A stretch of DNA of 64,000 nucleotides from an uncultured Alphaproteobacteria bacterium. GTDB taxonomy: Bacteria > Pseudomonadota > Alphaproteobacteria > RF32 > CAG-239. Of this stretch, positions 50,573-59,123 are shown piece by piece. The DNA lies in NCBI GenBank assembly GCA_944392295.1, contig CALXWE010000006.1:1-64000 (forward strand). The letters run 5' to 3'. A program made the translations under genes and the position numbers. Within the stretch, counting starts at the first letter, position 1. Every line of letters begins with the position of its first letter. The notes under the pieces are model-generated. The model searched no databases, was not told the DNA's origin, and worked only from the letters and a program-made list of their open reading frames with translations.

Positions 50573-50740
50573 ATGAAAAGAGCTTTGTTTGTTTTGGGTT
50601 TGGTGATGCTTAACTGTAATATTGCTTTATCAGCAAACTTTACCGATACACTTGGGTCAGAGTGTGCAAGGATATTGTATCATATGGATACGTATGATTA
50701 TCCTGCAAGGTATGATAATATAATGAGCGTTGATTTTTAG
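50573..50740 (+). CDS. Small exported peptide of 55 residues, unrecognised
   Basis: MKRALFVLGLVMLNCNIALSA is a signal sequence (cleavage after LSA); the mature part of about 34 residues (NFTDTLGSECARILYHMDTYDYPARYDNIMSVDF) is acidic and rich in Tyr and Asp. The ribosome site GGAG lies about nine bases before ATG. It is under 60 codons and would be missed by length filters. It fills the gap between the OmpA-like gene and kdsB. No family recognised; it could be a small periplasmic protein or a decayed gene. Confidence 0.5.
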   Translation: MKRALFVLGLVMLNCNIALSANFTDTLGSECARILYHMDTYDYPARYDNIMSVDF

Positions 50741-50795
50741 CTTACAATATAGTACACTCTTATCCGTTAACTTGTAACAATTAGAAAGGATTACC

Positions 50796-51569
50796 ATGTC
50801 AAGAGTTATAACTATGATTCCGGTTCGTATGGCTTCTACCCGTTTGCCTAATAAACCTTTGTTGGATATTAACGGTAAAAGTGTATTACAACGCGTGTAC
50901 GAAAATGTTAAAAAAGATGTTCCGGGCGATATCGTTATTGCTGCCGGAGATCAGGTGTTGGTTGATGAGGCTAACAGAATCGGGGCTAAAGCCATTTTAA
51001 CCGATCCGTCGTTGCCGAGCGGAACAGACCGTATTTCGGCTGCTCTTAAGCAAATTGACCCGGATGGCACAAAGTATGATATCGTAGTTAACTTTCAGGG
51101 CGATGGCTTGAATGTTGATCCTAAAGTAAATTTGTCTTTGATTGAAATGATTGAACGTACCGATTGCGATATTGCTACTTGCGGTATGGTATTTAAAAAC
51201 GAAAAAGATGTTAATGACCCGACACAGGTTAAAATCGTTATGGGCTTGAAAGAGGGCGAAACAGAAGCTAACTGCTTGTACTTTACTCGTGCCGCAGCTC
51301 CGTTTATTCGTGATCCGCAAAAATGCAAAAATAAAGATTTTTATCATCATATCGGTATTTATGTTTATAAAGCTTCTTCTTTGCAAGAGTTTGTCAGCTT
51401 GCCGGTTGGCATATTGGAGCAAAGAGAATCGTTGGAACAATTACGTGCTCTGGAAAACGGTATGAAAATCAGAGCCCAGATTGTTGACAATATTAAACTG
51501 ATAGACGAAGCTCCGGCTGATGTTAACACTCCGGAAGAATATCAAGAAGCTTTGAAATGGATTAAGTAA
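50796..51569 (+). CDS. kdsB: 3-deoxy-manno-octulosonate cytidylyltransferase
   Basis: A 257-residue CMP-KDO synthetase, activating KDO with CTP for lipid A/LPS core synthesis. N-terminal nucleotide-binding motif MIPVRMASTRLPNKPLLDI (about residues 6-24), LPSGTDRI and NFQGDG (about 102-107), and YVYKASSLQEF. Length as expected. Ribosome site AAGGATTACC. A terminator follows. Confidence 0.96.
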   Translation: MSRVITMIPVRMASTRLPNKPLLDINGKSVLQRVYENVKKDVPGDIVIAAGDQVLVDEANRIGAKAILTDPSLPSGTDRISAALKQIDPDGTKYDIVVNFQGDGLNVDPKVNLSLIEMIERTDCDIATCGMVFKNEKDVNDPTQVKIVMGLKEGETEANCLYFTRAAAPFIRDPQKCKNKDFYHHIGIYVYKASSLQEFVSLPVGILEQRESLEQLRALENGMKIRAQIVDNIKLIDEAPADVNTPEEYQEALKWIK

Positions 51570-51588
51570 ATAATCTGAATGCTTAACT

Positions 51589-51622
51589 AAAAATCCGCCG
51601 GCTTAAACGGCGGATTTTTTTT
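51589..51622 (+). terminator. Terminator after kdsB
   Basis: AAAATCCGCCG pairs with CGGCGGATTTT around GCTTAAA, followed by a T-run. Confidence 0.92.
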
Positions 51623-51624
51623 AT

Positions 51625-51659
51625 AAAACACCCGTTTGAAATTTACTTCCAAACGGGTG
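51625..51659 (-). terminator. Terminator after the carD-type gene
   Basis: On the minus strand CACCCGTTTG pairs with CAAACGGGTG and is followed by TTTTATAAAA; the hairpin is convincing and the T-run short. Confidence 0.7.
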
Positions 51660-51682
51660 AAACACCTAATGAAAACGAATCG

Positions 51683-52189
51683 TTACTTTGCCAAAATATC
51701 TAACAATTTTTTATTGGCAACCTCAACGGAGGTGTTATCAAATACGGCCACTTCGCTGGCTAACCTGTCCAGAGCTTGTTCGTAAATCTGGCGCTCGCTG
51801 TAAGATTGCTCGGCAATGTTATCATTGCGGTACAAATCACGAACTACTTCGGCTATGGCTACCGGATTGCCGGAATTGATTTTGTTTTCATATTCCTGCG
51901 CACGGCGCGACCACATAATCTTTTTAACCTTGGCTTTGCCTTTTAATGTTGTCAGAGCATCTTCAATGGTTGAGGCTTCGGATATTTTACGTAAACCTAC
52001 TTGCTCAACTTTGGATACAGGTATCCTTAATGTCATTTTGTCTTTATCAAAATTGACAACCAATAATTCCAACTCAGAACCGGCAATGGTTTGTTTTGAT
52101 ACATCGGCAACTTTACCGACACCATGAGTCGGATAAACAACATAATCTCCGGAACTAAATACCAGAGAAGGTACTTTCTTCGTGCTCAT
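51683..52189 (-). CDS. CarD/CdnL-type transcription factor
   Basis: A 168-residue protein with the CarD N-terminal RNA-polymerase-interaction domain: FSSGDYVVYPTHGVGKVADVS (about residues 10-31), ELLVVNFDKDKMTLRIPV, then the helical C-terminal DNA-binding domain (RAQEYENKINSGNPVAIAEVVRDLY). CarD binds the polymerase beta subunit and stabilises open promoter complexes at rRNA and other promoters. AAGGAG precedes the start. Monocistronic with its own terminator. Confidence 0.93.
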   Translation of the reverse strand: MSTKKVPSLVFSSGDYVVYPTHGVGKVADVSKQTIAGSELELLVVNFDKDKMTLRIPVSKVEQVGLRKISEASTIEDALTTLKGKAKVKKIMWSRRAQEYENKINSGNPVAIAEVVRDLYRNDNIAEQSYSERQIYEQALDRLASEVAVFDNTSVEVANKKLLDILAK

Positions 52190-52287
52190 AATTTCTCCTT
52201 AAAGGCTAGGTTTTCTTTGATAACATACGGACTATACCACATTTTGAGGCCTAAATCCAGCCCTAAAATGAAAAAAATTTTAAATTT

Positions 52288-52758
52288 TTAACTTTTCGGA
52301 AATAAATCGGTCTGTCTTAAAGCTTCGCCTACTACCATAACTGCAGAAACAGCTACATTTATGGAGCGGGCATGGGCGTTCATCGGAATTAATAAACGCG
52401 CGTCGGCAATGGCGTGAACCTCAGGTGGTACTCCGGCACTTTCACGACCCATTAAAATAATATCGTTAGGCTTAAATTCAAACTGTGTATAGGGTTGGCT
52501 GGCGTGCGTGGTGAGCAATACTATACGTCCGTACTCTTCAGGATGTTCGGTTCGGTATGTTAAAAAATCTTGCCAGCTGTTGTGGCGCCGGTAGTTGACC
52601 ATATTTAAATAATCCATTCCCGCCCTACGCATCGCTTTTTCGTTAAATATAAATCCGCACGGCTCAATAATATCAAGAGGCAAATCTAAACAGGCACCGA
52701 GACGCAGCAGGGTGCCCGTGTTTTGCGGAATGTCAGGCTGAAAAAGTGCTAAACGCAT
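52288..52758 (-). CDS. trmL: tRNA (cytidine/uridine-2'-O-)-methyltransferase TrmL
   Basis: A 156-residue SPOUT methyltransferase with DIPQNTGTLLRLGACLDLPLDIIEPCGF (about residues 9-36), MGRESAGVP (about 103-111) and the knot segment LLIPMNAHARSINVAVSAVMVVGEAL. It methylates the ribose at position 34 of tRNA-Leu species, using AdoMet. It lies 12 bases after secB on the same strand, so probably co-transcribed. Confidence 0.94.
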   Translation of the reverse strand: MRLALFQPDIPQNTGTLLRLGACLDLPLDIIEPCGFIFNEKAMRRAGMDYLNMVNYRRHNSWQDFLTYRTEHPEEYGRIVLLTTHASQPYTQFEFKPNDIILMGRESAGVPPEVHAIADARLLIPMNAHARSINVAVSAVMVVGEALRQTDLFPKS

Positions 52759-52770
52759 ATAAACCGCCTT

Positions 52771-53235
52771 TTAGTTTTGTGCCTGATTGTTGCCGTTTGC
52801 CGCTTTACGTGCCGCATATAATCCGGCAAAATCTACCGGGTTTAACATAAACGGAGGCAATCCGCCTTCAGTTAAACATTGCGTGATAACATTGCGCGCA
52901 AACGGGAAAATTAAATGCGGAATTTCAATCGCCAATACCGGCTCAATGTGTTCTTGCGGTAAATTAATGCTTACTACGGCGGCATACGATAATTCAATGA
53001 TAAAGAGCTTCTCGTTTGCTACGTCGCCGTTGATGGCAATGTTTAAAGTAACGTTATAATCTCCCGAAGCCAGTTTTTGCGATTGTACGTTCATATCTAC
53101 TTTTAATTCAGGCTTTTGGCTGATTTTTGAAAAAATTTCCGGCGCATGCGGAATTTCTAAAGATAAATCTTTTATGTATTGACTGTTGATTAAAACTGCC
53201 GGACGATTGGCTTGTTGATTGTTTTCTTCACTCAT
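52771..53235 (-). CDS. secB: Protein-export chaperone SecB
   Basis: A 154-residue SecB. Sequence landmarks: INSQYIKDLSLEIPHAPEIF near the N-terminus, then FIIELSYAAVVSINLP and HLIFPFARNVITQCLTEGGLPPFMLNPVDFAGLY. It holds precursors in an export-competent state for SecA. It diverges from the Tim44-domain gene, the arrangement seen in Alphaproteobacteria. Ribosome site AAAGGAAAAAATT. Confidence 0.97.
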   Translation of the reverse strand: MSEENNQQANRPAVLINSQYIKDLSLEIPHAPEIFSKISQKPELKVDMNVQSQKLASGDYNVTLNIAINGDVANEKLFIIELSYAAVVSINLPQEHIEPVLAIEIPHLIFPFARNVITQCLTEGGLPPFMLNPVDFAGLYAARKAANGNNQAQN

Positions 53236-53382
53236 AATTTTTTCCTTTGTAATTTAACTTTTGGTAAATATCATCTGATGTAAACTTCTTAGCGCAAATA
53301 TTCCTGTTCGTCAAATATAATAGTTGATAATCTTAATAAATGCGTTATATTTGTACATAGTGCTAAATTTTGAGGTGTAAAG

Positions 53383-54039
53383 ATGTCTGCTTATTTGGAT
53401 TTGATTTTTTTGGCTGTTATTGCAGTGCTGATTTTTATGCGTTTGCGTAGCGTTTTGGGTACAAGACCCGAACAAAAAACCGAAATAAAAATCGTTTCTA
53501 AAGAAGAGTTCGATAAAGTGCTTAAAGCGATGAAACAAGAAGTTGAAAAACAATCGCAAAATAATAATCCGACCTTTACCAGTAAAGAAGAACTGCAAGG
53601 CGTTGACAAAATCTTGGCGGGTATTCCCAACTTTAATAAAGCCGACTTTTGCCGCCGCTGTTCCAAAGTTTTTGAAATGGTGCTCTCGGCTTTTGCCTCC
53701 CATGATGAAGAAACCTTAAAAATGCTTACGGGCAAAAAACTTTTTGAAAAATTTAAAGAGATTATCAAGCAGCGTACCGAAGAGGGTATAAGCGCAGAAA
53801 CCGACTTGATTAAAGTTGATGATTTAAGCATTAAAGATGCCAAAATTTCTTCTAAAGGAATCGCTCGTATTGCCGTACAGTTTGTTAGCGAACAGATAAA
53901 TATTTTGAAAAATGCGGCCGGTGAGGTTTTGGAAGGCGATGAAAATTTTGTGCAACAAATTACCGATGTCTGGACATTTGAAAAAGATATTAACTCTAAC
54001 TCGCCGGTATGGCTCTTGGTTTCTACAAAGAAAAACTAA
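53383..54039 (+). CDS. timA: Tim44-domain protein (TimA)
   Basis: A 218-residue protein with an N-terminal membrane helix (LDLIFLAVIAVLIFMRL, about residues 5-21), the RLRSVLGTRPEQ motif typical of the alphaproteobacterial Tim44-like family, a helical linker, and a C-terminal Tim44 domain (NFNKADFCRRCSKVFEMVLSAFASHDEETLKMLTGKKLFEKF, then QFVSEQINILKNAAGEVLEGDENFVQQITDVWTFEKD). In Alphaproteobacteria it is an inner-membrane protein of unclear function related to mitochondrial Tim44. The stop overlaps the mltA start. Confidence 0.93.
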   Translation: MSAYLDLIFLAVIAVLIFMRLRSVLGTRPEQKTEIKIVSKEEFDKVLKAMKQEVEKQSQNNNPTFTSKEELQGVDKILAGIPNFNKADFCRRCSKVFEMVLSAFASHDEETLKMLTGKKLFEKFKEIIKQRTEEGISAETDLIKVDDLSIKDAKISSKGIARIAVQFVSEQINILKNAAGEVLEGDENFVQQITDVWTFEKDINSNSPVWLLVSTKKN

Positions 54040-55211
54040 TGAAAAAGTTTGCACTCCTCATACTCTTTTTATCGCTTGTTTCCTGCACCGCGGAAAGAAA
54101 GCAGCCCTCGGCTCCGATTATCGGTCTTGAGCAAGGTTTGGAGCTACAAGCAGCTTCTTTTAATGAACTGAAAAATTTTAACGGCGATGATTTATCGCAA
54201 GCCGTTCCGGCTTTTACCAAAAGTTGTCAGGCGGTTTTGGAAAAGCCCGAAGTTTTGCAAAATGCCAAGATAAAAATTAACCCTAAGGCATACCTTAATA
54301 TCTGTCGTGATTTTTTAGAGCAAAATATTACATCTTCAGATGATATGCGTAAGTTTTTAATTGCCAATTTCCGCCCGTTTTTAGTGATGTATAACTTAAA
54401 TCCGAACGGAACATTTACTTCTTACTATGAAGCGGAATTACAGGCTTCGTATCAAAAACACGGCGATTATAAGTATCCGATTTACGGTCGCCCTAACGAC
54501 TTGTTGGAAATAAATTTACGGGATTTTGACCCGTCTTTACCTAACAAGAGACTTTTGGGCAGAGTGCAAAACTTAAAAGTTGTACCTTATTACACTCGTG
54601 CCGAAATTTCTAAAAACGGAGTTGATGCTCCGGTTATCTTGTGGGGTAACGATGCGGTGGATATTTATTTAATGCAAATTCAAGGATCGGCGGTGGCGGT
54701 TTTGGATAACGGTTCGGAAGTGCGAATCCGTTATGCCGATAATAACGGACATAAGTTTATAGGCATCGGCAGTATTTTGCTTAAAAAGGGTTTGTTAAAA
54801 CCGGGGCAAGCTTCTATGGATAAAATTCGTGACTGGTTAAAAGAGAATCCGCAAATTGCACAGGTTAATATGGATGAAAATCCGCGGTTTATCTTTCACC
54901 GTATTTCTGATGCCGACGGACCGGTCGGAGCTTTGGGTGTTTCTTTAACCGCCGGACGCTCTTTAGCGGTTGATGAAAGCTTTATTCCCTTGGGTAGCTT
55001 GTTGTGGCTTGAGACAATCGGCCCGGATAAAACACCCATAAACAAACTTATGGCGGCTCAAGATATAGGAGGGGCTATTAAAGGCGCCGTTCGCGGCGAT
55101 TATTTCTGGGGACACGGTGAACAAGCTTTGCTTTCCGCCGGAAAAATGCACGCAACCGGCAGATATTATATTTTATTGCCGCGCAATGCCGAGGTGCAAC
55201 TTGGTAGATAA
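54039..55211 (+). CDS. mltA: Membrane-bound lytic murein transglycosylase A
   Basis: 390 residues from ATG 54039, which overlaps the timA stop (TAATG). Lipoprotein signal MKKFALLILFLSLVSC (Cys16). MltA domain (YPIYGRPNDLLEINLRDFD; YTRAEI; ILWGNDAVDIYLMQIQGSA) and the C-terminal 3D domain with the catalytic Asp in AAQDIGGAIKGAVRGDYFWGHGE. It cleaves peptidoglycan to 1,6-anhydromuropeptides at the outer membrane. Part of the timA-mltA-smr cluster. Confidence 0.96.
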   Translation: MKKFALLILFLSLVSCTAERKQPSAPIIGLEQGLELQAASFNELKNFNGDDLSQAVPAFTKSCQAVLEKPEVLQNAKIKINPKAYLNICRDFLEQNITSSDDMRKFLIANFRPFLVMYNLNPNGTFTSYYEAELQASYQKHGDYKYPIYGRPNDLLEINLRDFDPSLPNKRLLGRVQNLKVVPYYTRAEISKNGVDAPVILWGNDAVDIYLMQIQGSAVAVLDNGSEVRIRYADNNGHKFIGIGSILLKKGLLKPGQASMDKIRDWLKENPQIAQVNMDENPRFIFHRISDADGPVGALGVSLTAGRSLAVDESFIPLGSLLWLETIGPDKTPINKLMAAQDIGGAIKGAVRGDYFWGHGEQALLSAGKMHATGRYYILLPRNAEVQLGR

Positions 55212-55731
55212 TAATCTAACCGATAATGATGATGCCGCTTGGCAAGAAGCTGTTAAGGGGATTAAACCGCTTAACTCTTCAAAAGTGGTTTCCTCTCCTA
55301 AAAAGAAATCTCCGTCTTATAAAGAAAAAGATATCAGCGTTCCGCTTAAAATTTATCAGCATGATTTAAGTCTTGGAACAACTGCGGATATTGACCGCTC
55401 TACCATGCGGCGCTTTAAACGAGAAGAGTTTGCGGTAGAAGCCAAGCTTGATTTACACGGTTTTACCGAAAATGAAGCTTATGAGGCGGTAAATAGGTTT
55501 GTTACCTCATCTTATTTGTCAGGTAAACGCTGCATTTTAATTGTAACCGGCAAAGGGCTTCCACATCAAGATGAAGATGTCTTTGCGCCCAAAGGAGTGC
55601 TTAAAGACCGTGTTCCGCAATGGCTTAATCAAGATAACTTAAAACAGCTTATCTTGTCATATATTCATCCTTCTCCGCGTTTGGGCGGCAGCGGAGCTCT
55701 GTATATTTTGCTGCGCCGAAAAAGAAGTTAA
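55201..55731 (+). CDS. Smr-domain DNA/RNA nuclease-like protein
   Basis: 176 residues from TTG 55201 (first residues LVDNNLTDNDDAAW), chosen because GAGG sits six bases upstream; an ATG at 55186 has no ribosome site. The ORF overlaps the mltA stop by 11 bases. After a polar N-terminus the Smr domain follows: LDLHGFTENEAYEAVNRF (about residues 88-105), then CILIVTGKGLPH and GVLKDRVPQWL. Smr domains can have nicking or RNA-cleaving activity. The mltA-smr order is the standard one. It is convergent with the SDR gene, one base apart. Confidence 0.9.
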   Translation: MVDNNLTDNDDAAWQEAVKGIKPLNSSKVVSSPKKKSPSYKEKDISVPLKIYQHDLSLGTTADIDRSTMRRFKREEFAVEAKLDLHGFTENEAYEAVNRFVTSSYLSGKRCILIVTGKGLPHQDEDVFAPKGVLKDRVPQWLNQDNLKQLILSYIHPSPRLGGSGALYILLRRKRS

Positions 55732-55732
55732 T

Positions 55733-56500
55733 TTATACCTTATAGGGCAAGCGAGAATAAATAAAGTTACTTATGCAGTTAGGCAAAATTGCTCCCAACC
55801 ATGATACAAAACGCATCGGCCACGGGAAAGCTATTAATCCGATATTTTTATCTATACGTTCGGCAATAATTTCTGCTGCATTTTCCGCTTCCATAAAAAA
55901 CGGCATAGGGCAGGTGTTTTGGTCGGTAATGCGTGAGCGTACAAAGCCGGGGCAAACTACGTTTAACTGAATGCCTTCTTTGGCAAGTTGCAAGCGCATG
56001 GCTTCACCGTAAGCTTTGGTGCAGGCTTTGGTAGCACTGTATGACGGACAACCGATTAATCCGTGATATCCGGCCAAAGATGACGTGATTGCTACAATAC
56101 GCGGTTTAGAAGTATCTTTGCGTTTGCGATAAATTTCTATTGCCGGAGTGATGGTATTTAAGGTGCCGAATACGTTAATGTTAAAGGTGTTATAAATATT
56201 TTCCTCGGTTTCCGTGCCGGTAGAAACTCCGGCATTGGCAAATACCAAATTAAGCGGGGCGATTTTATCGCATTTTTTTATCCAAGCGGCCGTTTTTTTA
56301 CGGTCGGTTACATCTAAAATTTCAGTGTAAACTTCCGAGCCTAATTTTTCACATTGCTCTTTTACCAACTCTAAACGCTCTTTGTTGCGTCCGCATAAAA
56401 ATAAAGTAACATTTTTGCGTTGGGCGTAATAAAGAGCCAAGGCCTCGCCGATGCCCGATGAGGCACCTGTTATTAAAATGTTTTTTATATTTTGCTTCAT
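55733..56500 (-). CDS. Short-chain dehydrogenase/reductase
   Basis: A 255-residue SDR. Cofactor loop ITGASSGIGEALA (TGxxxGIG, about residues 10-22), NAG-type FANAG, and catalytic SYSATKACTKAYG (Tyr about 157, Lys about 161, Ser near 144). The substrate is not predictable; members act on sugars, steroids, fatty acids or ketones. It ends with a hydrophobic stretch (PWPMRFVSWLGAILPNCI), which may tether it to the membrane. Ribosome site AGGAAAAAATT. Confidence 0.9.
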   Translation of the reverse strand: MKQNIKNILITGASSGIGEALALYYAQRKNVTLFLCGRNKERLELVKEQCEKLGSEVYTEILDVTDRKKTAAWIKKCDKIAPLNLVFANAGVSTGTETEENIYNTFNINVFGTLNTITPAIEIYRKRKDTSKPRIVAITSSLAGYHGLIGCPSYSATKACTKAYGEAMRLQLAKEGIQLNVVCPGFVRSRITDQNTCPMPFFMEAENAAEIIAERIDKNIGLIAFPWPMRFVSWLGAILPNCISNFIYSRLPYKV

Positions 56501-56580
56501 AATTTTTTCCTAGTAAAATATTAACCGCTGATGATGTATTTTATATAACATCTGAAAATTTTTACAAGAGGAGATTTGTT

Positions 56581-57483
56581 TTGATTCTTTCCAGTATGAC
56601 AGGTTTTACCCGCCGCCAGGATGAAATAAACTTAAATGATACAACCTACCAATGGGTGTGGGAAATTAAGAGTGTTAATGCCAAAGGTATGGATATTAAA
56701 ATCAAACTGCCGCAATGGCTTGCGGATTGCGATGAAATTGTTAAAAGGGTTTTGGGAAAATATTTTGCTCGTGGAACTTTTTATGCGTCATTGGATATAA
56801 AAACCGATGCTTGCGAACAAGAGGCGGAACTTAATGAACCTCTGTTAAATACTTTAATTGTCAAGTTAAATGAAGTTTATGTAAATAATCAGGAATTATT
56901 TACCAAGCCTTCACCTGCCGAATTGTTAAAAGTAAGCGGAGTGCTTAATATAAAAGAAAAAGTTTTAAGCTCAGATGAATTGCAGCTCTTAAAAGAGGCT
57001 TTGGAAAAGAGTTTTGATGGGGCGGCTCTGGATTTACAACAAAATCGTCGGCAGGAAGGGGCAAAAATTGCCGATGCTCTGGAAGGTATTTTGCAAAAAA
57101 TACAACTTATTACTCAAAAAGTTGAGGATATTTGCAAAAATACTGCCGATAAAATGCGTGAAAAATTGCAAAAACAAATTCAAGATTTGGTATCATCTCC
57201 TGATGTCGCTCCCGAAAGGCTGGAGCAGGAAGTTTTGTTTTTGGTTATGAAAGCCGATGTCAGAGAAGAACTTGATCGTTTGGCGGTTCATGTTAAAACT
57301 GCCCGCGAACTTTTAGCCGAAGGCGAGTTTGTCGGTCGGCGTTTGGATTTTTTGTGTCAGGAGCTTAATCGGGAAACTAATACTTTGTGTTCCAAGTCGG
57401 CAGATATTGAACAAACCAAATACGGTATGGAACTTAAAGCTTTGATAGAACAATTTCGTGAACAAGTACAAAATGTGGAGTAA
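56581..57483 (+). CDS. YicC-family endoribonuclease
   Basis: A 300-residue protein starting at TTG 56581 (GAGGAGA upstream) with MILSSMTGFTRR, the family's MxxSMTGF start. N-terminal YicC domain (WEIKSVNAKGMDIKIKLP), the middle coiled-coil region, and the C-terminal domain KADVREELDRLAVHVKTARELLAEGEFVGRRLDFLCQELNRETNTLCSKS. The family is an RNase. It directly precedes gmk (6 bases), a common pairing. Confidence 0.93.
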   Translation: MILSSMTGFTRRQDEINLNDTTYQWVWEIKSVNAKGMDIKIKLPQWLADCDEIVKRVLGKYFARGTFYASLDIKTDACEQEAELNEPLLNTLIVKLNEVYVNNQELFTKPSPAELLKVSGVLNIKEKVLSSDELQLLKEALEKSFDGAALDLQQNRRQEGAKIADALEGILQKIQLITQKVEDICKNTADKMREKLQKQIQDLVSSPDVAPERLEQEVLFLVMKADVREELDRLAVHVKTARELLAEGEFVGRRLDFLCQELNRETNTLCSKSADIEQTKYGMELKALIEQFREQVQNVE

Positions 57484-57488
57484 GTGAT

Positions 57489-58154
57489 ATGGCTGAAGAT
57501 ATTGTAAATATTTTAAGAAAAACACGCAAAGGCGCAATGTTTATTATTGAGGCTCCGTCTGGTACAGGTAAAAGTACGGTTATAAAAGAACTGTTAAAAA
57601 GAGATCCTAATTTGAAGTTTTCGGTTTCGGTAACTACGCGTCAGAAACGCGAAGGCGAGCAGGAAGGTGTTGATTATTACTACATAACCGATGAACAATA
57701 CAATAAATATATGGCCGAAGATGCTTTTTACGAGTGTGTGGATTCACAATACGGCTCGCGTTACGGTACTTTGCGTTCGGAAGTTGACAGCTTTATTAAT
57801 ATCGGTCAAGACGTGATTTTTGATATGGACTGGGTAGGCGCAAGGCAAATGCGTAAAAAAGCTCCTAATGATGTGGTAACGATTTATTTGTTACCGCCGT
57901 CTATTAAAGAAGTTCGCCGGCGCTTAGAATCAAGAGGTACAGATTCTGCGGAAACTATTAATAAGAGAATGTCTTTGGTGTTGGAAAAAATTAAACATTG
58001 GGATGAGTTTGATTATGTAATTGTTAATGCTAATGTGGAAGAAACCATAGGTAAAGTACAACGCGTAATTTCCGGCGAAAGAATGAAGCGGGTACGCCAG
58101 GCAGGTTTACCGCCGTTTGTTGCCGAACTGATGAAAGAAGCCGAAGAACAATAA
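57489..58154 (+). CDS. gmk: Guanylate kinase
   Basis: A 221-residue enzyme, GMP + ATP to GDP + ADP. P-loop EAPSGTGKST (about residues 22-31), then the guanylate kinase signature SVTTRQKREGEQEGVDYYYIT, and SQYGSRYGTLRSEV. The N-terminal extension of about 15 residues and a short C-terminal tail (LMKEAEEQ) make it slightly longer than usual. Directly after yicC. Confidence 0.96.
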   Translation: MAEDIVNILRKTRKGAMFIIEAPSGTGKSTVIKELLKRDPNLKFSVSVTTRQKREGEQEGVDYYYITDEQYNKYMAEDAFYECVDSQYGSRYGTLRSEVDSFINIGQDVIFDMDWVGARQMRKKAPNDVVTIYLLPPSIKEVRRRLESRGTDSAETINKRMSLVLEKIKHWDEFDYVIVNANVEETIGKVQRVISGERMKRVRQAGLPPFVAELMKEAEEQ

Positions 58155-58172
58155 AAAATTTAAGGAACGGAC

Positions 58173-59099
58173 ATGGCAAAAATTTATAATTCCATAGAAG
58201 AAATGGTAGGTCATACGCCTTTGTTAAGGCTTAATAAAATGACCCACAAGCATAAAGTTAAAGCTCATATTTTAGGTAAGTGCGAATTTTATAATCCGTT
58301 GTTTTCGGTAAAAGACAGACCGGCTTTGCAAATGCTTAATGCCATAGATGCCAATAAAATTACCAAAGATACGGTCTTTGTGGAGGCAACTTCGGGTAAT
58401 ATGGGCATTGCTCTGGCAGCAATGTGTGCCGCCAAAGGCTATAAGTTGGTGATTGTTATGCCGGAAAATATGTCTAAAGAGCGGATAAAACTGATGCGCT
58501 TTTTGGGAGCGGAAGTTATTTTAACGCCTCAAGAAGACGGTATGAGCGGAGCTATTAAAAAGGCCGAAATGCTGGCTGAAAAAAATCCGAACGTGATTAT
58601 GTTTAAGCAGTTTGAAAATGAAAATAACCCCAAGGCTCACAGCTTTACTACGGCTATGGAAATTATGGAAGATACCTCCGGCAATGTTGATGTTTTGGTT
58701 TGCGGTGTCGGAACGGCCGGAACCTTAAACGGAATTGCCCGTGCATTAAAATCTTGCAATCCGGATTTATATGTGGTAGCCGTAGAACCCAAAGAAAGTG
58801 CAGTCTTAAACGGCGGTAAAGCCGGAGTTCACGAAATTGCCGGAATAGGTGCCGGATTTGTGCCGAAGTTCTATGATAAAAAATTGGTAAGCGAAGTAAT
58901 GGATGTTGCAAGTGATGATGCTATCAATACTGCTAAGGAAGTTGCTAAAACCGAAGGGCTGCCAATCGGAATTTCGGCAGGCGCGGCTATGGCTGCTGCT
59001 TTAGAGATAGGTAAACGCAAAGAGATGAACGGTAAAAATATTGTGGTTATTTTACCTGATGCAATTGAGCGTTATTTATCTTTGGAGTATTTTGACTAA
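58173..59099 (+). CDS. Cysteine synthase (O-acetylserine sulfhydrylase)
   Basis: A 308-residue PLP enzyme of the OASS family: NPLFSVKDRPALQML (PLP Lys about 49), EATSGNMGIALAAMCA, VGTAGTLNGIARALK and GISAGAAMAAALEIGKR. It makes cysteine from O-acetylserine and sulfide. The substrate segment reads NPLFSVKDRP rather than the usual NPGGSVKDR-like form, so a related beta-substituting role is possible. Ribosome site AAGGAACGG. It follows gmk by 18 bases; the gmk-cysK link has no obvious common pathway. Confidence 0.93.
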   Translation: MAKIYNSIEEMVGHTPLLRLNKMTHKHKVKAHILGKCEFYNPLFSVKDRPALQMLNAIDANKITKDTVFVEATSGNMGIALAAMCAAKGYKLVIVMPENMSKERIKLMRFLGAEVILTPQEDGMSGAIKKAEMLAEKNPNVIMFKQFENENNPKAHSFTTAMEIMEDTSGNVDVLVCGVGTAGTLNGIARALKSCNPDLYVVAVEPKESAVLNGGKAGVHEIAGIGAGFVPKFYDKKLVSEVMDVASDDAINTAKEVAKTEGLPIGISAGAAMAAALEIGKRKEMNGKNIVVILPDAIERYLSLEYFD

Positions 59100-59123
59100 T
59101 CATAACACTAAAAAAGGTTTTGT

